Positions 1 through 7,609 of a DNA stretch of 31,328 nt are shown here, one piece after another (within the stretch, counting starts at the first letter, position 1; each line of letters starts with the position of its first letter). The notes beneath the pieces were generated by a model, which saw only the letters and a program-made list of their open reading frames with translations, searched no databases and was not told where the DNA came from. This DNA is from a virus. The stretch lies in the IMG/VR virus record IMGVR_UViG_3300029998_000088, positions 1 to 31,328 of that record. One strand, given 5' to 3'. A program made the translations under genes and the position numbers.

Positions 1-419
1 TGAGTCCATTATTAAAATATGAATTTGTATATAAATGGGAGAATTATAAAGCTTGCTCATATTTAAATGGAGCTGTGATGAGATTATTTAAGAATAGTGA
101 ATTATCAATACAAATGATAAAAGAAATAATAAACAAAGAACCTTTAATAGGATCATTATGTTGGGCATCAGAAGTGTATTGTTCTGTCGCTAAATATAAT
201 AACAATTTAATAGTTTTTCCAGCATCATTTTTTAATCCAGAATGGCAATTATCTATACCAATAAATGGATTTGAAATATATAAATATAGTGAAGAATTAT
301 ATGATGGTAGTTTTACATGGCATTGGCACAATAGATGGGAAAGTACAATAGAAAAAAATTCAAAATTTGATATTTTAGATAATATAATTAACAAAAAATT
401 AAAATTAAAATATGATTGA
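1..419 (+). CDS. Putative glycosyltransferase, C-terminal part (cut by window edge)
   Basis: The reading frame is open to the left edge of the window, so only the last ~139 residues are visible and the true start lies outside. The segment ends with a FTWHWHNRWES motif. An aromatic/His-rich H-H/W-x-x-x-W element of this kind closes many GT32-like (DXD sugar-transferase) enzymes, and it is preceded by a mixed alpha/beta region containing a GSLCWAS segment. The stop codon overlaps the start of the next gene by 8 nt, and four more glycosyltransferase-like genes follow in the same direction, so it belongs to a sugar-transfer operon. The family assignment is an inference from the C-terminal motif and the neighbours; no donor-binding DXD motif is visible in this part. 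Confidence 0.5.
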   Translation, partial: SPLLKYEFVYKWENYKACSYLNGAVMRLFKNSELSIQMIKEIINKEPLIGSLCWASEVYCSVAKYNNNLIVFPASFFNPEWQLSIPINGFEIYKYSEELYDGSFTWHWHNRWESTIEKNSKFDILDNIINKKLKLKYD

Positions 420-1131
420 TAAATTAGGAATAGGTATAATGACTTCCATAAATTTAAAAGATAGATATATGGCATGTAAAAATACATGGGTATTAGATTT
501 TGATAATATTTTTTTATTTGGAGGTGATTCTGAAGATGATAATTTAATAAGATTAAAAAATGTTGGAGAAGATTACAATAGTTGCTTTCTTAAACAACAA
601 TTAGGATTAAAGTATATTTACGAAAAAAATGATGAACTTGATTGGTACTGTATGGTTGGCTGTGATACTATTCTATATAAAAATAATATAATAGAAGAGC
701 TATATAAATTTAATAGAGACGATGATTTATTTTTAGGACAATCAAACAATCACTTAGTAGTCAACAGCACAAAAATATTGGCTGTAGCAGGTGGAGGTGG
801 CTTTTTTATTAGTAATTCATTAATGAGAAAAATATATCCGAAAATTTCAGAATTTAATGATACTTGGAAATTTTTATCTGATTCTAATAAATTACCAGTA
901 CCATATGCAATAGCAGATATAGCAATAGCTTATATGATCAAGATATATTTTAATATAGACTTAATTCATATATCAGGTATGTTCTCTCAGAATCCAAGCA
1001 AATATGTAAAAAGTAACAATTATTGTTTCTTGAATGATAATGATATAAATAGATTAAATTCTCCATTGTCTTATCATTATATTAAACCAATTGAAATGAA
1101 TGATATATATAATAAATACAAAAAAACATAA
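412..1131 (+). CDS. Fringe-like (GT31-type) glycosyltransferase
   Basis: 239 residues, ATG start overlapping the previous gene by 8 nt. Motifs fit the GT-A fold of Fringe/GT31 enzymes. A WYCMVGCDTILY segment (around residues 78-89) sits where these enzymes have their D-D-D metal site; an AGGGGFFIS glycine-rich segment (around 125-133) matches the conserved GGGxG acceptor-side loop. A later PVPYAIADIAIAYM segment carries the acidic residue expected before the last catalytic helix, followed by HISGMF. The metal motif reads C-D-T instead of D-D-D, which may alter metal use. It probably transfers a sugar to a phage protein, cell-surface glycan or DNA base; which of these cannot be seen. The acceptor and donor are unknown. 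Confidence 0.6.
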   Translation: MIDKLGIGIMTSINLKDRYMACKNTWVLDFDNIFLFGGDSEDDNLIRLKNVGEDYNSCFLKQQLGLKYIYEKNDELDWYCMVGCDTILYKNNIIEELYKFNRDDDLFLGQSNNHLVVNSTKILAVAGGGGFFISNSLMRKIYPKISEFNDTWKFLSDSNKLPVPYAIADIAIAYMIKIYFNIDLIHISGMFSQNPSKYVKSNNYCFLNDNDINRLNSPLSYHYIKPIEMNDIYNKYKKT

Positions 1132-1134
1132 AAA

Positions 1135-2166
1135 ATGAATTTTTTTAATTTAGATCTACATATATCAGTTATAGCAGATATTAAACAAATATTTAATGAT
1201 TTAGGTCATGAAATAAATATAAATTATTTATCAAATCATGCTTGGGTATTTAATAAATTACCAAATAACAATTACATAGTCAATCAATCAAATTGGAAAA
1301 ATATTACGCCAGAAATATGTGATAATTTTTATATAAATCATAGGAAAGAATTAGAAAAATATGATGGGTTTATTGTTACTCATATTCCTATGATTTCTCT
1401 ATTATATGAGAAATTCAATAAGCCAATAATTTTTGTAGCCAGTACTAGATATGAATATCCTTTCACAAATGATGAAACAAGATGGAAATGGTTTAATAAT
1501 TATATAAACAATAATAATAACATAATTACTATATCTAATAATTTATATGACAAATGGTATTGTGAGAGATTTTTAAATAAGAAATTTGAATATATTCCTA
1601 GTCTTTGTGAATATACGAATTCGAAGTACATTGAAAATAAAAATAAATCAATTTTATATTCTAGATCAATAAAAATTAAAAATGAGAATATAATAGATAA
1701 AGAAAATATGGGCAAATATGATTGGAGTGACTTATCAAATCATAAAAGTATAATTCACATTCCATACAATGTTTCCACTATGTCTATATTTGAGCAATAT
1801 AATTCAAATATTCCACTATTATTTCCAGATAAAAAACTATTAACAGAATTATACAAAAATAAATCATGTTTTAGTGAAATATCATATACTCAAATATTAT
1901 CAAATTCAAAAAATAACACATTAAATATTAAAAATATAGATCCAAATAATATTAATGATCCAAATTTATTAAACAAATTAATAGAATATTCAGATTTTTA
2001 CAATGATGATATGAATCAAATAAATTATTTTTCTTCTTTTGATGATTTGAATTATAAACTGATTCAATTAAATTTTAATGAGATATCAGAAAAAATGAAA
2101 GAACACAATAAAGAAAAAAAAGATAGAGTATACAAAGAATGGAAAAATATTTTAAATAAATTATAA
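1135..2166 (+). CDS. Putative GT-B-type glycosyltransferase
   Basis: 343 residues, starting 3 nt after the previous stop. The N-terminal part reads as a Rossmann-like domain: NLDLHISVIADIKQIF, then THIPMISLLYEKF and KPIIFVASTRYEYPF. The C-terminal half contains HIPYNVSTMSIFEQY (around residues 207-221) followed by IPLLFPDK. This looks like the donor-site loop of GT-B enzymes, where an acidic residue after a short Ser/Thr-Met run holds the nucleotide sugar. The product is rich in Asn and Lys, as expected from the AT bias. The position in the middle of a glycosyltransferase operon supports the role. The exact GT family, donor and acceptor are not identifiable from sequence alone. Confidence 0.5.
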   Translation: MNFFNLDLHISVIADIKQIFNDLGHEININYLSNHAWVFNKLPNNNYIVNQSNWKNITPEICDNFYINHRKELEKYDGFIVTHIPMISLLYEKFNKPIIFVASTRYEYPFTNDETRWKWFNNYINNNNNIITISNNLYDKWYCERFLNKKFEYIPSLCEYTNSKYIENKNKSILYSRSIKIKNENIIDKENMGKYDWSDLSNHKSIIHIPYNVSTMSIFEQYNSNIPLLFPDKKLLTELYKNKSCFSEISYTQILSNSKNNTLNIKNIDPNNINDPNLLNKLIEYSDFYNDDMNQINYFSSFDDLNYKLIQLNFNEISEKMKEHNKEKKDRVYKEWKNILNKL

Positions 2167-2176
2167 AAAATAAATT

Positions 2177-2803
2177 ATGACCAGAAAAATAGTAATCGCA
2201 CATTATAAAGAAAACTTAGATTGGTGTTTAAATATTAAGGATAAATACGATATAAAAATATATTCAAAAACAAACAATAATTATAATTTTTTAGATAATA
2301 ATAAAGGAAATGAAGTTCCAATGTATTTAAAATACATTATAGATAATTATAATGATTTACCAGACAGAACTATGTTTCTTCATGGTCATAATAATTCATG
2401 GCATCAAGATTATGAATCAAAATATATAATAGAGAACATAAATTGGGGCACCAGAGATTTTTTTTCTGTTAATAAACGTTCTTTATATCAAGAAATAAGC
2501 AAAAAATATACACTAAATGAAAATAAAAATGCATTTGATGATTGGATTAGGAAAAATTGGAATATATTTCAAGATAAATTGATATTTCCAGAAGATGGAT
2601 TATTTTTTTATACTGGAGCACAATTTGTAGTCTCAAAAAAATTAATATTACAATATGATATAATTTTTTGGAAAAAATTGTTTGATTGGGTGACAAGCAC
2701 AAACATTAATAACGCAATAACATCAAGGATATTTGAATATACTTGGCATTATATTTTTACTAAAAATAGAATAGAAGAAAAAATATCAAAAATATTAAAA
2801 TGA
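2177..2803 (+). CDS. DUF3431-like putative glycosyltransferase
   Basis: 208 residues, starting 10 nt after the previous gene. The pattern matches the DUF3431 family: IVIAHYKENLDWCLNI at the N-terminus, KGNEVPMYLKYIIDNYNDLPD (split here as the conserved N-E-x-x-x-Y-L-x-Y-I-I-x-N-Y-x-x-L-P block), then MFLHGHNNSWH and a late YTGAQFVVSKK segment. The family is often found next to glycosyltransferases and is thought to be GT-A-like, though its reaction is not established as far as I know. The last 4 nt overlap the next start (ATGA). It is probably cotranscribed with its neighbours and acts in the same sugar pathway. Confidence 0.65.
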   Translation: MTRKIVIAHYKENLDWCLNIKDKYDIKIYSKTNNNYNFLDNNKGNEVPMYLKYIIDNYNDLPDRTMFLHGHNNSWHQDYESKYIIENINWGTRDFFSVNKRSLYQEISKKYTLNENKNAFDDWIRKNWNIFQDKLIFPEDGLFFYTGAQFVVSKKLILQYDIIFWKKLFDWVTSTNINNAITSRIFEYTWHYIFTKNRIEEKISKILK

Positions 2804-3357
2804 AAATAAATATAATAACACCTTGCAGTAGGCCAGAGAATTTAATGACAATATCAAAAAGCATAAATATACCAAAAGAAAATTATAGATGGATAGTAGT
2901 TTTTGATAGAGATGAATTACCAAATAACGAATTAATCCCAAGTAATTGTGAGGTTTATCTTCATAAAAATTCAAAAAGTAAAGTAGGACACGCTCAAAGA
3001 AATTTTGCATTAGATATAATAAAAGAAAATTATGTATATTTCAATGATGATGATACAATAATTCATCCTGATTTTTGGGAAAATGTGAAAGATTCAACTG
3101 AGGATTTTATATATTTCATTCAGGATAGAAAGGACGGTACTATTAGAATTTATAGTAATACAGTACAAGTTGGCAATATAGATAGTCATAATTTTCTATT
3201 GAAATATGATATAATAGGGGACACAAGATGGATCATAAATAAATATGAGGCTGATGGTATATTTGCAAATGAATGTTTCAATAAATCAAAAACCAATAAG
3301 AGAATAAATAAAGTATTATCTACATATAATTACCTAAATGATGAACATCAAAAATAA
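2800..3357 (+). CDS. GT2-family glycosyltransferase (short GT-A)
   Basis: 185 residues, overlapping the previous gene by 4 nt. It begins with INIITPCSRPENL, typical for the first strand and nucleotide-binding turn of family 2 enzymes. Then comes GHAQRNFALD (around 64-73) and the metal-binding VYFNDDDTIIHPDF segment (around 79-92), where the D-D-D replaces the classical DXD. The C-terminal acceptor half is short compared with ordinary GT2 enzymes of 250-350 residues, but similar short enzymes occur in phages. It is the last gene of the left-hand operon and ends inside a bidirectional terminator hairpin. Acceptor and sugar are unknown; the T/S-rich fibre proteins encoded downstream are candidate acceptors, which is inference only. 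Confidence 0.75.
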   Translation: MKINIITPCSRPENLMTISKSINIPKENYRWIVVFDRDELPNNELIPSNCEVYLHKNSKSKVGHAQRNFALDIIKENYVYFNDDDTIIHPDFWENVKDSTEDFIYFIQDRKDGTIRIYSNTVQVGNIDSHNFLLKYDIIGDTRWIINKYEADGIFANECFNKSKTNKRINKVLSTYNYLNDEHQK

Positions 3358-3386
3358 ATAATGACATCTAATTAGATGTCATTATT
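3357..3386. terminator. Bidirectional terminator between convergent operons
   Basis: A perfect 30-nt palindrome (core TGACATCTAATTAGATGTCA) is flanked by T-rich sequence on the plus side and by an A-run that is a T-run on the minus strand. It lies exactly between the convergent stop codons at 3357 (+) and 3372 (-), so it should end both operons. Confidence 0.8.
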
Positions 3387-3662
3387 TTTTAATATGTTTT
3401 CTTGTTGTTCTTCTAATTCCATAATTTTAAATGAAACTTCATTATATTTCTCAACTACTTCTGGTTTAAACCAAATTGCATTTCTAGTAATAGATTCTTT
3501 GTTATCAATATCTATTAATCTAAAAATACCTTTTTCTTTCACATAAGGAAATAATCCTTTGCTCTTATTTATGTGATATGTAGATGACATATTTCCACTA
3601 CCAATAACATCACTAAAGTTAACAGATTTATATTCAGTTTCGTATATTTTTAAATGATTCAT
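3372..3662 (-). CDS. Tagged small protein of unknown function
   Basis: 96 residues. The protein starts MNHLKIYE, a member of the N-terminal tag series in this window (M-x-x-[KL]-[KF]-x-[FY]-E). The body contains FSDVIGSGNMSSTYHINKS and a Glu-rich C-terminal helix (EVSFKIMELEEQQENIL). No known enzymatic motif is visible. It is the last gene of the minus-strand operon of small proteins and ends within the bidirectional terminator. If the tag is a capsid-targeting peptide (see findings), this would be a minor internal head protein. The I-Y-E at residues 6-8 matches the T4 prohead-protease cleavage pattern (L/I-x-E); this is inference. Confidence 0.6.
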   Translation of the reverse strand: MNHLKIYETEYKSVNFSDVIGSGNMSSTYHINKSKGLFPYVKEKGIFRLIDIDNKESITRNAIWFKPEVVEKYNEVSFKIMELEEQQENILKNNDI

Positions 3663-3668
3663 TTAATA

Positions 3669-3896
3669 TTAATTGTTTTTATATTTTTCATTGACAAATT
3701 TATCAAAATCACAAATCAATGACTCATGTTTACGTTTCTTGACACGCTTAGGAAGTCCTTTATGTTTTGTTGAGGCAAAATCATTCGCATCTTTATTACT
3801 GATGTGTTTTGCTATTTTTTTAATTGTAGGCGACACATCTGTTAATTCTCCTTTTTGATAGGCATGAACTATTATTAAGTAATTAAAATATTTAAT
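3669..3896 (-). CDS. Small conserved Lys-rich protein, apparent ATT start
   Basis: The frame encodes about 75 residues with no ATG. Recognisable core: AYQKGELTDVSPTIKKIAK followed by HISNKDANDFASTKHKGLP. This K-G-E-L-x-D...IKKIAK-x-I-x-x-K-D-x-x-D-F-A-x-T-K-H-x-G-L-P pattern I recall from small phage and bacterial proteins of unknown function. The first plausible codon is ATT at 3896-3894, which shares one base with the stop of the preceding gene (TAATT where TAATG would be expected). It reads I-K-Y-F-N-Y-L, close to the MKYLKYF tag of a neighbour. Alternatives are the internal GTG at 3836 or loss of the start codon. Function unknown; the frame is far better preserved than chance. Confidence 0.5.
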   Translation of the reverse strand: MKYFNYLIIVHAYQKGELTDVSPTIKKIAKHISNKDANDFASTKHKGLPKRVKKRKHESLICDFDKFVNEKYKNN

Positions 3897-4297
3897 TATC
3901 TCATTGAGCTTAGTTTAGATAATCCATAAAAAATATCAGATATTCTAACTTTTAAAACAGAAAGTGTTTGTGAACTATAAACAGCAGATGATGAAGGTCT
4001 TTGTAAAAGTGCGGTTAACCATATTGTATCACCACGCTTAACTTGTTTTAAACTTAAATCAGTATTAAGAACTGGTCCGCCAGCAACCTCATCCAATTTT
4101 TTAATTTCATCTTTATCAGTAATCAATCCAGTAATTTGAACTATATTAACAGGTCCTGTTACTTTTTCATATTCACCATTATCTAATTTAGATATAGCAA
4201 TAATATCATCAGACAAAGTATCATATTCTTTTTCTTTATCAAAGGTTTTTAATTTTTTAGATTTGAAATCATCAAATTTTGTTGTTATATCTGGCAT
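3896..4297 (-). CDS. Hypothetical protein (133 aa)
   Basis: 133 residues with an ATG start 14 nt downstream of the previous operon gene. The N-terminal third is charged and rich in Lys/Asp (TTKFDDFKSKKLKTFDKEKE). The rest alternates short hydrophobic strands (GPVNIVQITGLI, DTIWLTALLQ, LSVLKVRISDIF), suggesting a small beta-rich domain. I do not recognise the family. Codon composition is slightly less AT-rich than its neighbours. It sits in the minus-strand operon of small proteins but lacks the N-terminal tag. Confidence 0.65.
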   Translation of the reverse strand: MPDITTKFDDFKSKKLKTFDKEKEYDTLSDDIIAISKLDNGEYEKVTGPVNIVQITGLITDKDEIKKLDEVAGGPVLNTDLSLKQVKRGDTIWLTALLQRPSSSAVYSSQTLSVLKVRISDIFYGLSKLSSMR

Positions 4298-4311
4298 AAT
4301 TATCTTATTTT

Positions 4312-4566
4312 TTATATTGCACTGTACGTGTTTTGATATTCAATCAGAAATTCTAATATTTCATCTAAATTTTCATTCACACGATTTATATCTCCAACAT
4401 ATCCATAATTACCTGAATCTTTAGATTGCTCATTTGACATATTATTTAATGCTGATTTAATAATTTCTAATTTACTAATAGCAGAACTATATCCAAACAT
4501 AAATTTTTTATCTACTTCAGCATTTTCTTTTATTAAATCTTCTTCTATGTGTGTAAATTTTTTCAT
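4312..4566 (-). CDS. Hypothetical small helical protein (84 aa)
   Basis: 84 residues. Its start overlaps the stop of the upstream gene by 4 nt (ATGA), implying translational coupling. The protein looks largely helical: MKKFTHIEEDLIKENAEVDK, then a Ser/Ala/Ile helix (SAISKLEIIKSALNNM), a Gly/Asn loop and a C-terminal helix (VNENLDEILEFLIEYQNTY). No recognised family and no membrane segment. Confidence 0.6.
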   Translation of the reverse strand: MKKFTHIEEDLIKENAEVDKKFMFGYSSAISKLEIIKSALNNMSNEQSKDSGNYGYVGDINRVNENLDEILEFLIEYQNTYSAI

Positions 4567-4892
4567 TCTTCTTCAAATTTTTTTATTAAAGTTGGATCTT
4601 CATCAGCTTTCAAACCTGTAATATCACCTTCTGCTGCTAATTCATCATCTTCTACATCTTCTAAATTTGTTTCATCTTCAACTACACCAAGTTCAGAGTC
4701 TTCAACTTTAACAAATGTATAATCTGATAATTCGTCAAGTATATCTTCTTCAGTAACTTCTTCATCAGTGAAGTTATTAACTATATTATGAATATCATGC
4801 AATGTTAATACATATACTCCTTCTTCAGTTGCATCAACTTCAATAGTTGATTCATTAAGTTCGTAATTTGTGAAATTTATTATTTTTTCCAT
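4563..4892 (-). CDS. Hypothetical strongly acidic protein (109 aa)
   Basis: 109 residues, markedly acidic. The C-terminal half is dominated by Glu and Asp (EDETNLEDVEDDELAAEGD), with few basic residues. It begins MEKIINFTNYELNES and contains one short hydrophobic core (GVYVLTLHDIHNIVNNF). Acidic small phage proteins can be DNA mimics or scaffold components, but nothing here proves either role. It is coupled to the following gene by an ATGA overlap. Unknown family. Confidence 0.6.
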   Translation of the reverse strand: MEKIINFTNYELNESTIEVDATEEGVYVLTLHDIHNIVNNFTDEEVTEEDILDELSDYTFVKVEDSELGVVEDETNLEDVEDDELAAEGDITGLKADEDPTLIKKFEEE

Positions 4893-4907
4893 TTTTATTT
4901 TTATTTT

Positions 4908-5216
4908 TTATATGTTAAATTTTTTTGTGTCTTTGTATGTATCAGGATCATTTAAAAATAAAATAAAATCTGAATATTCATCTCCTGTAATTCTATACCA
5001 AGTACCTTGAGATTTTGATGGTTGATAATCTACCTGTATTCTATTATTTCTTAATATTTTAAAATCTTGTATATAAATAATATCTTCATTTTTAAATTTT
5101 AAAAAATCATATAGGCAATGTTTAATATAATCTCTCTCATCATCATTTTTCTTTAATCTATCATATGTCCAATCTCCAAATACATTAGAATTTTCATACA
5201 TTTTTAAATGTTTCAT
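4908..5216 (-). CDS. Tagged small protein with KFNI C-terminus
   Basis: 102 residues beginning MKHLKMYE and ending KKFNI. It thus carries both the N-terminal tag and the C-terminal motif shared by several genes of this operon. The middle contains DWTYDRLKKNDDERDYIKH and QGTWYRITGDEYSDFILFL, a probable small alpha/beta fold. The start overlaps the upstream stop by 4 nt (ATGA). Function unknown. The variable middle between conserved ends suggests a paralogous family with one shared targeting or processing requirement. Confidence 0.65.
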   Translation of the reverse strand: MKHLKMYENSNVFGDWTYDRLKKNDDERDYIKHCLYDFLKFKNEDIIYIQDFKILRNNRIQVDYQPSKSQGTWYRITGDEYSDFILFLNDPDTYKDTKKFNI

Positions 5217-5638
5217 CTTAATTTTAATTTTTCTAATAAATATTCTTTATATTTTTCTATAATTTTATCAACTAAATAATCCTCATTAAATTTACTATTA
5301 TCAATATCATAAATTTTTTTTTCATTTATTTTAATGTTAATATTATTTTCATTGTTATTCTTATATGTAGATAAATTACTTATTATTTTATCTCCATTAG
5401 ATAATCTTAGACTTAAATATGTTTTATATATTAAATTATTATTTTTGAAATTATCTTTTTTGAAATATCCAACAATTTCAGTTAATCTTATTGGTTTAGG
5501 ACTATTTTTTCTTCTATATGATATAATAGAAAGTTCATGAGTTATCTTATCAATAAATTCTTTATTTTCATTTTCTACGTCAATTTTTATATCAGTTAAA
5601 TCTATTTTTTCATATAATTTTTCAAATTTTGTTATCAT
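5213..5638 (-). CDS. Tagged hypothetical protein (141 aa)
   Basis: 141 residues beginning MITKFEKLYEK, the tag with an L-Y-E triplet. The body is rich in Lys, Asn and Ile. Segments include RLTEIVGYFKKD and YKTYLSLRLSNGDKIISNLS, then a C-terminal helix (DYLVDKIIEKYKEYLLEKLK). No family is recognised. The stop overlaps the next start (ATGA) and the gene begins 3 nt after the upstream stop, so it is tightly coupled within the operon. Confidence 0.6.
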   Translation of the reverse strand: MITKFEKLYEKIDLTDIKIDVENENKEFIDKITHELSIISYRRKNSPKPIRLTEIVGYFKKDNFKNNNLIYKTYLSLRLSNGDKIISNLSTYKNNNENNINIKINEKKIYDIDNSKFNEDYLVDKIIEKYKEYLLEKLKLR

Positions 5639-5641
5639 TTT

Positions 5642-5941
5642 TTAAAGATTGTATTTTTTTGCTTTCTCTCTAATTTCATAATCATCAATTGAGTTATCTG
5701 TTGTGAAAATTCCTCCAGCATAATGATATATAAAAATGCTATTGTGTTCTTCACGATTACTATCTAAAATTAAAATATTACAAAAATTGTTATTATCATC
5801 TTTTAATCTCATACCAAGACTAGAATCATAAACTTTATATTTTTTACCTTTCGTAAACTTCCAATAAAAATTTCCATCAAATGGACTCACACATAATAGA
5901 TAATTTATTTTAGATTCATATTGTTTAAATTTTGTTATCAT
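5642..5941 (-). CDS. Tagged small protein with KKYNL C-terminus
   Basis: 99 residues starting MITKFKQYE and ending KKYNL, so both shared end motifs are present. The middle (YLLCVSPFDGNFYWKFTKG, then KKYKVYDSSLGMRLKDD) reads as a small beta domain with a 'GKKYKVYD' turn of the kind seen in SH3/KOW-like small proteins. No catalytic residues are apparent. The 5' end is overlapped by 17 nt by the HNH endonuclease gene that lies upstream, which fits insertion of that endonuclease into the tag-gene series. Confidence 0.65.
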   Translation of the reverse strand: MITKFKQYESKINYLLCVSPFDGNFYWKFTKGKKYKVYDSSLGMRLKDDNNNFCNILILDSNREEHNSIFIYHYAGGIFTTDNSIDDYEIREKAKKYNL

Positions 5942-6614
5942 ATTGTATAATATTAAATTCTGATTCTATTTTTTTATTTTTTGATGAATTATTTGAACGT
6001 GTTGTTATACACAAATTTTCGATTCTTGATATCTCAACTGTCGATATGTTATTATCAAATCCATATCTTATTGAATTTTTATGATCAATTGTCGGATATT
6101 TTTTATCATTACTATCTAATTTAAAATTTTCTAAAATATATTCAGTTGAATAATAATCATAACCATTCCAATTACTCAGCAACTCTTTCTTATTTTTTAA
6201 TGTTTCTCCGTAAACTGATAAATAATAATTGTAATAATCATCTCTATCTTCAACTTTTAACCATCTACCATTTTTTATATTTGTCTCAAGTGTCTTATCT
6301 GTTACATCTTTTGACATTGTTGGATAAGGCACTCCCAATTTTTCTAAATTTGTAATATCATTTTTTTCAAATTCACATTTATTGCAAGTATCAAAATCAA
6401 ATTTTTTACGTTGATTTAAATATTCTTGATATGTTATATTTTTAATTTCACCACATCTATCACAAATAACATTTACTCTAAATTTACTATTTTTAGATAA
6501 TTCATTAGAATTTATTTCTATAATATCACCATATTTTACATCATATCCTAATGATATAAAATGATTAGTATTTTTAGTTACAATTTTTATTTTTATTTTT
6601 TCTGTTATTAACAT
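5925..6614 (-). CDS. HNH homing endonuclease with N-terminal Cys-rich domain
   Basis: 229 residues. The N-terminal ~85 residues contain a G-Y-D-V-K-Y-G-D-x-I-E-I module followed by a four-cysteine ribbon (CDRCGE ... CNKCE). The same module opens the broken endonuclease at 21040-21420. The C-terminal part has an HNH-type core: YPTIDHKNSIRYGF, then SRIENLCITTRSNNSSK, with the conserved D-H and late N residues. It probably cuts DNA at an unoccupied allele and acts as a free-standing mobile gene. No intron borders or splice structures were seen nearby. It overlaps the downstream tagged gene by 17 nt. Confidence 0.8.
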   Translation of the reverse strand: MLITEKIKIKIVTKNTNHFISLGYDVKYGDIIEINSNELSKNSKFRVNVICDRCGEIKNITYQEYLNQRKKFDFDTCNKCEFEKNDITNLEKLGVPYPTMSKDVTDKTLETNIKNGRWLKVEDRDDYYNYYLSVYGETLKNKKELLSNWNGYDYYSTEYILENFKLDSNDKKYPTIDHKNSIRYGFDNNISTVEISRIENLCITTRSNNSSKNKKIESEFNIIQYDNKI

Positions 6615-6628
6615 TATTATATCTATTT

Positions 6629-6970
6629 TTAAGAATTCGGTAAAACGAAATCATTAGTAACTTGATTAGGGTTAGATGCAGGCGAATAATCTGTGCTACA
6701 TGGCTGTTCCTGAGTCCAGGAAGGTCGATATGGCTCCTTTATAGAATCAGTTTTATTTATAACCATATTTTTATCGAATGGAATAGGCCTTTGATAAGGA
6801 AATGGATTATTAGGAACATCAAATGAAAACTGTTGATGAATTCCATCTTCTGTTACAATTTTAACTGGAACGATTTCCCTTTTATCTGTTTTAGGTACTT
6901 TATACATAATCAAAACAGTATCTCCTAAATCGAATCCACTTTGCTCAAATATTTTAAATTTTGTTATCAT
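6629..6970 (-). CDS. Tagged protein with Pro-rich C-terminus (113 aa)
   Basis: 113 residues beginning MITKFKIFEQ. Residues 11-50 look like a small beta barrel (FDLGDTVLIMYKVPKTDKRE, then VPVKIVTEDG). The C-terminal half is Pro/Asn-rich and probably unstructured (NNPFPYQRPIPF; SWTQEQPCSTDYSPASN). Base composition is less AT-rich than the neighbours, suggesting different age or origin. It lacks the KYNL-type C-terminus. Function unknown. Confidence 0.6.
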   Translation of the reverse strand: MITKFKIFEQSGFDLGDTVLIMYKVPKTDKREIVPVKIVTEDGIHQQFSFDVPNNPFPYQRPIPFDKNMVINKTDSIKEPYRPSWTQEQPCSTDYSPASNPNQVTNDFVLPNS

Positions 6971-6985
6971 TAAATTTTGTTGTTT

Positions 6986-7264
6986 TTATATGTTAAATTT
7001 ATTAGTTGAAATTTTAATTGATTTCTCTGGCGTAATATTTTTTTTTATAATTTTTTTAAGAACATCTTGTGCATATGAATCATATTTTGCCCTATCGTCA
7101 TAATAAAATATATTCATATCTTCCACATTAATCTTTGCAATAAACTCACCATCTATATCATCAATACTTTCAAAGGCATTCAAATAGATAATATCACCTT
7201 CTATAAAATCAATATTTATCTTTACCCAAATACTTTTTTTTTCAAAATATTTTAAATATTTCAT
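6986..7264 (-). CDS. Tagged small protein with NKFNI C-terminus
   Basis: 92 residues starting MKYLKYFEKK and ending STNKFNI. The first 15 residues closely resemble those of the plus-strand gene at 17867 (MKYLKKFEKK followed by an I-x-G-D motif), and so does the ending (SSDKYNI), so the two are likely paralogs at their ends. The middle (FIEGDIIYLNAFESIDDIDG) suggests a small beta fold. Function unknown. Confidence 0.65.
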   Translation of the reverse strand: MKYLKYFEKKSIWVKINIDFIEGDIIYLNAFESIDDIDGEFIAKINVEDMNIFYYDDRAKYDSYAQDVLKKIIKKNITPEKSIKISTNKFNI

Positions 7265-7274
7265 ATTTCATATA

Positions 7275-7609
7275 TTATATATTATATTTTTTTGAATCTT
7301 TCAAAGATTTCAATTCGTCTTTATTCTCAGACCAAAATTTAAGATGATATAAATGATATTCATGAATATATTCATAGTCAAAATAACCTAACCGTAATAT
7401 TTCAGTTGGTACGTTATCAAATTTTACAACATAAACTATTTCTTTCCCTCCATGACTTCTTGGAGTCTCTATTATTTCTCCAACATTTTCATTCAAAAAT
7501 TATAAATATTTATGTTATATTTTTCATATTTTTTAGATTCAATTATTACAAAATCACCTACTTTTGGCGCTACACTAATAGATTCAAACAATTTAAATTT
7601 TATTATCAT
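7275..7609 (-). pseudogene. Tagged KYNI-family protein split by a 1-nt frameshift
   Basis: Two adjoining frames form one gene. The first (7609-7493) starts MIIKFKLFESISVAPKVGDF, continues VIIESKKYEKYN and stops at a TGA. The second continues from about 7496 with NENVGEIIETPRSHGGKEIV, then VKFDNVPTEIL, a W-S-x-N-K-D-E-L segment and the ending DSKKYNI. Adding one T in the T5 run just before the TGA joins them (…YNF-LNENVG…) into one ~111-residue protein with both shared end motifs. The intact product resembles a small GDFV...VGEI...VKFxNVP domain I recall from Bacteroidota phage proteins of unknown function. Either a true decay event or a homopolymer sequencing error. The start overlaps the upstream stop (ATGA). 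Confidence 0.65.

Noticed and set aside
44-487. Minus-strand ORF of 147 residues
   Set aside because: Antisense to two overlapping glycosyltransferase genes with recognisable motifs.
3673-3858. Plus-strand ORF of 61 residues
   Set aside because: It is the antisense shadow of the minus-strand frame with the conserved I-K-K-I-A-K...T-K-H-K-G-L-P core, and it lies inside a minus-strand operon.
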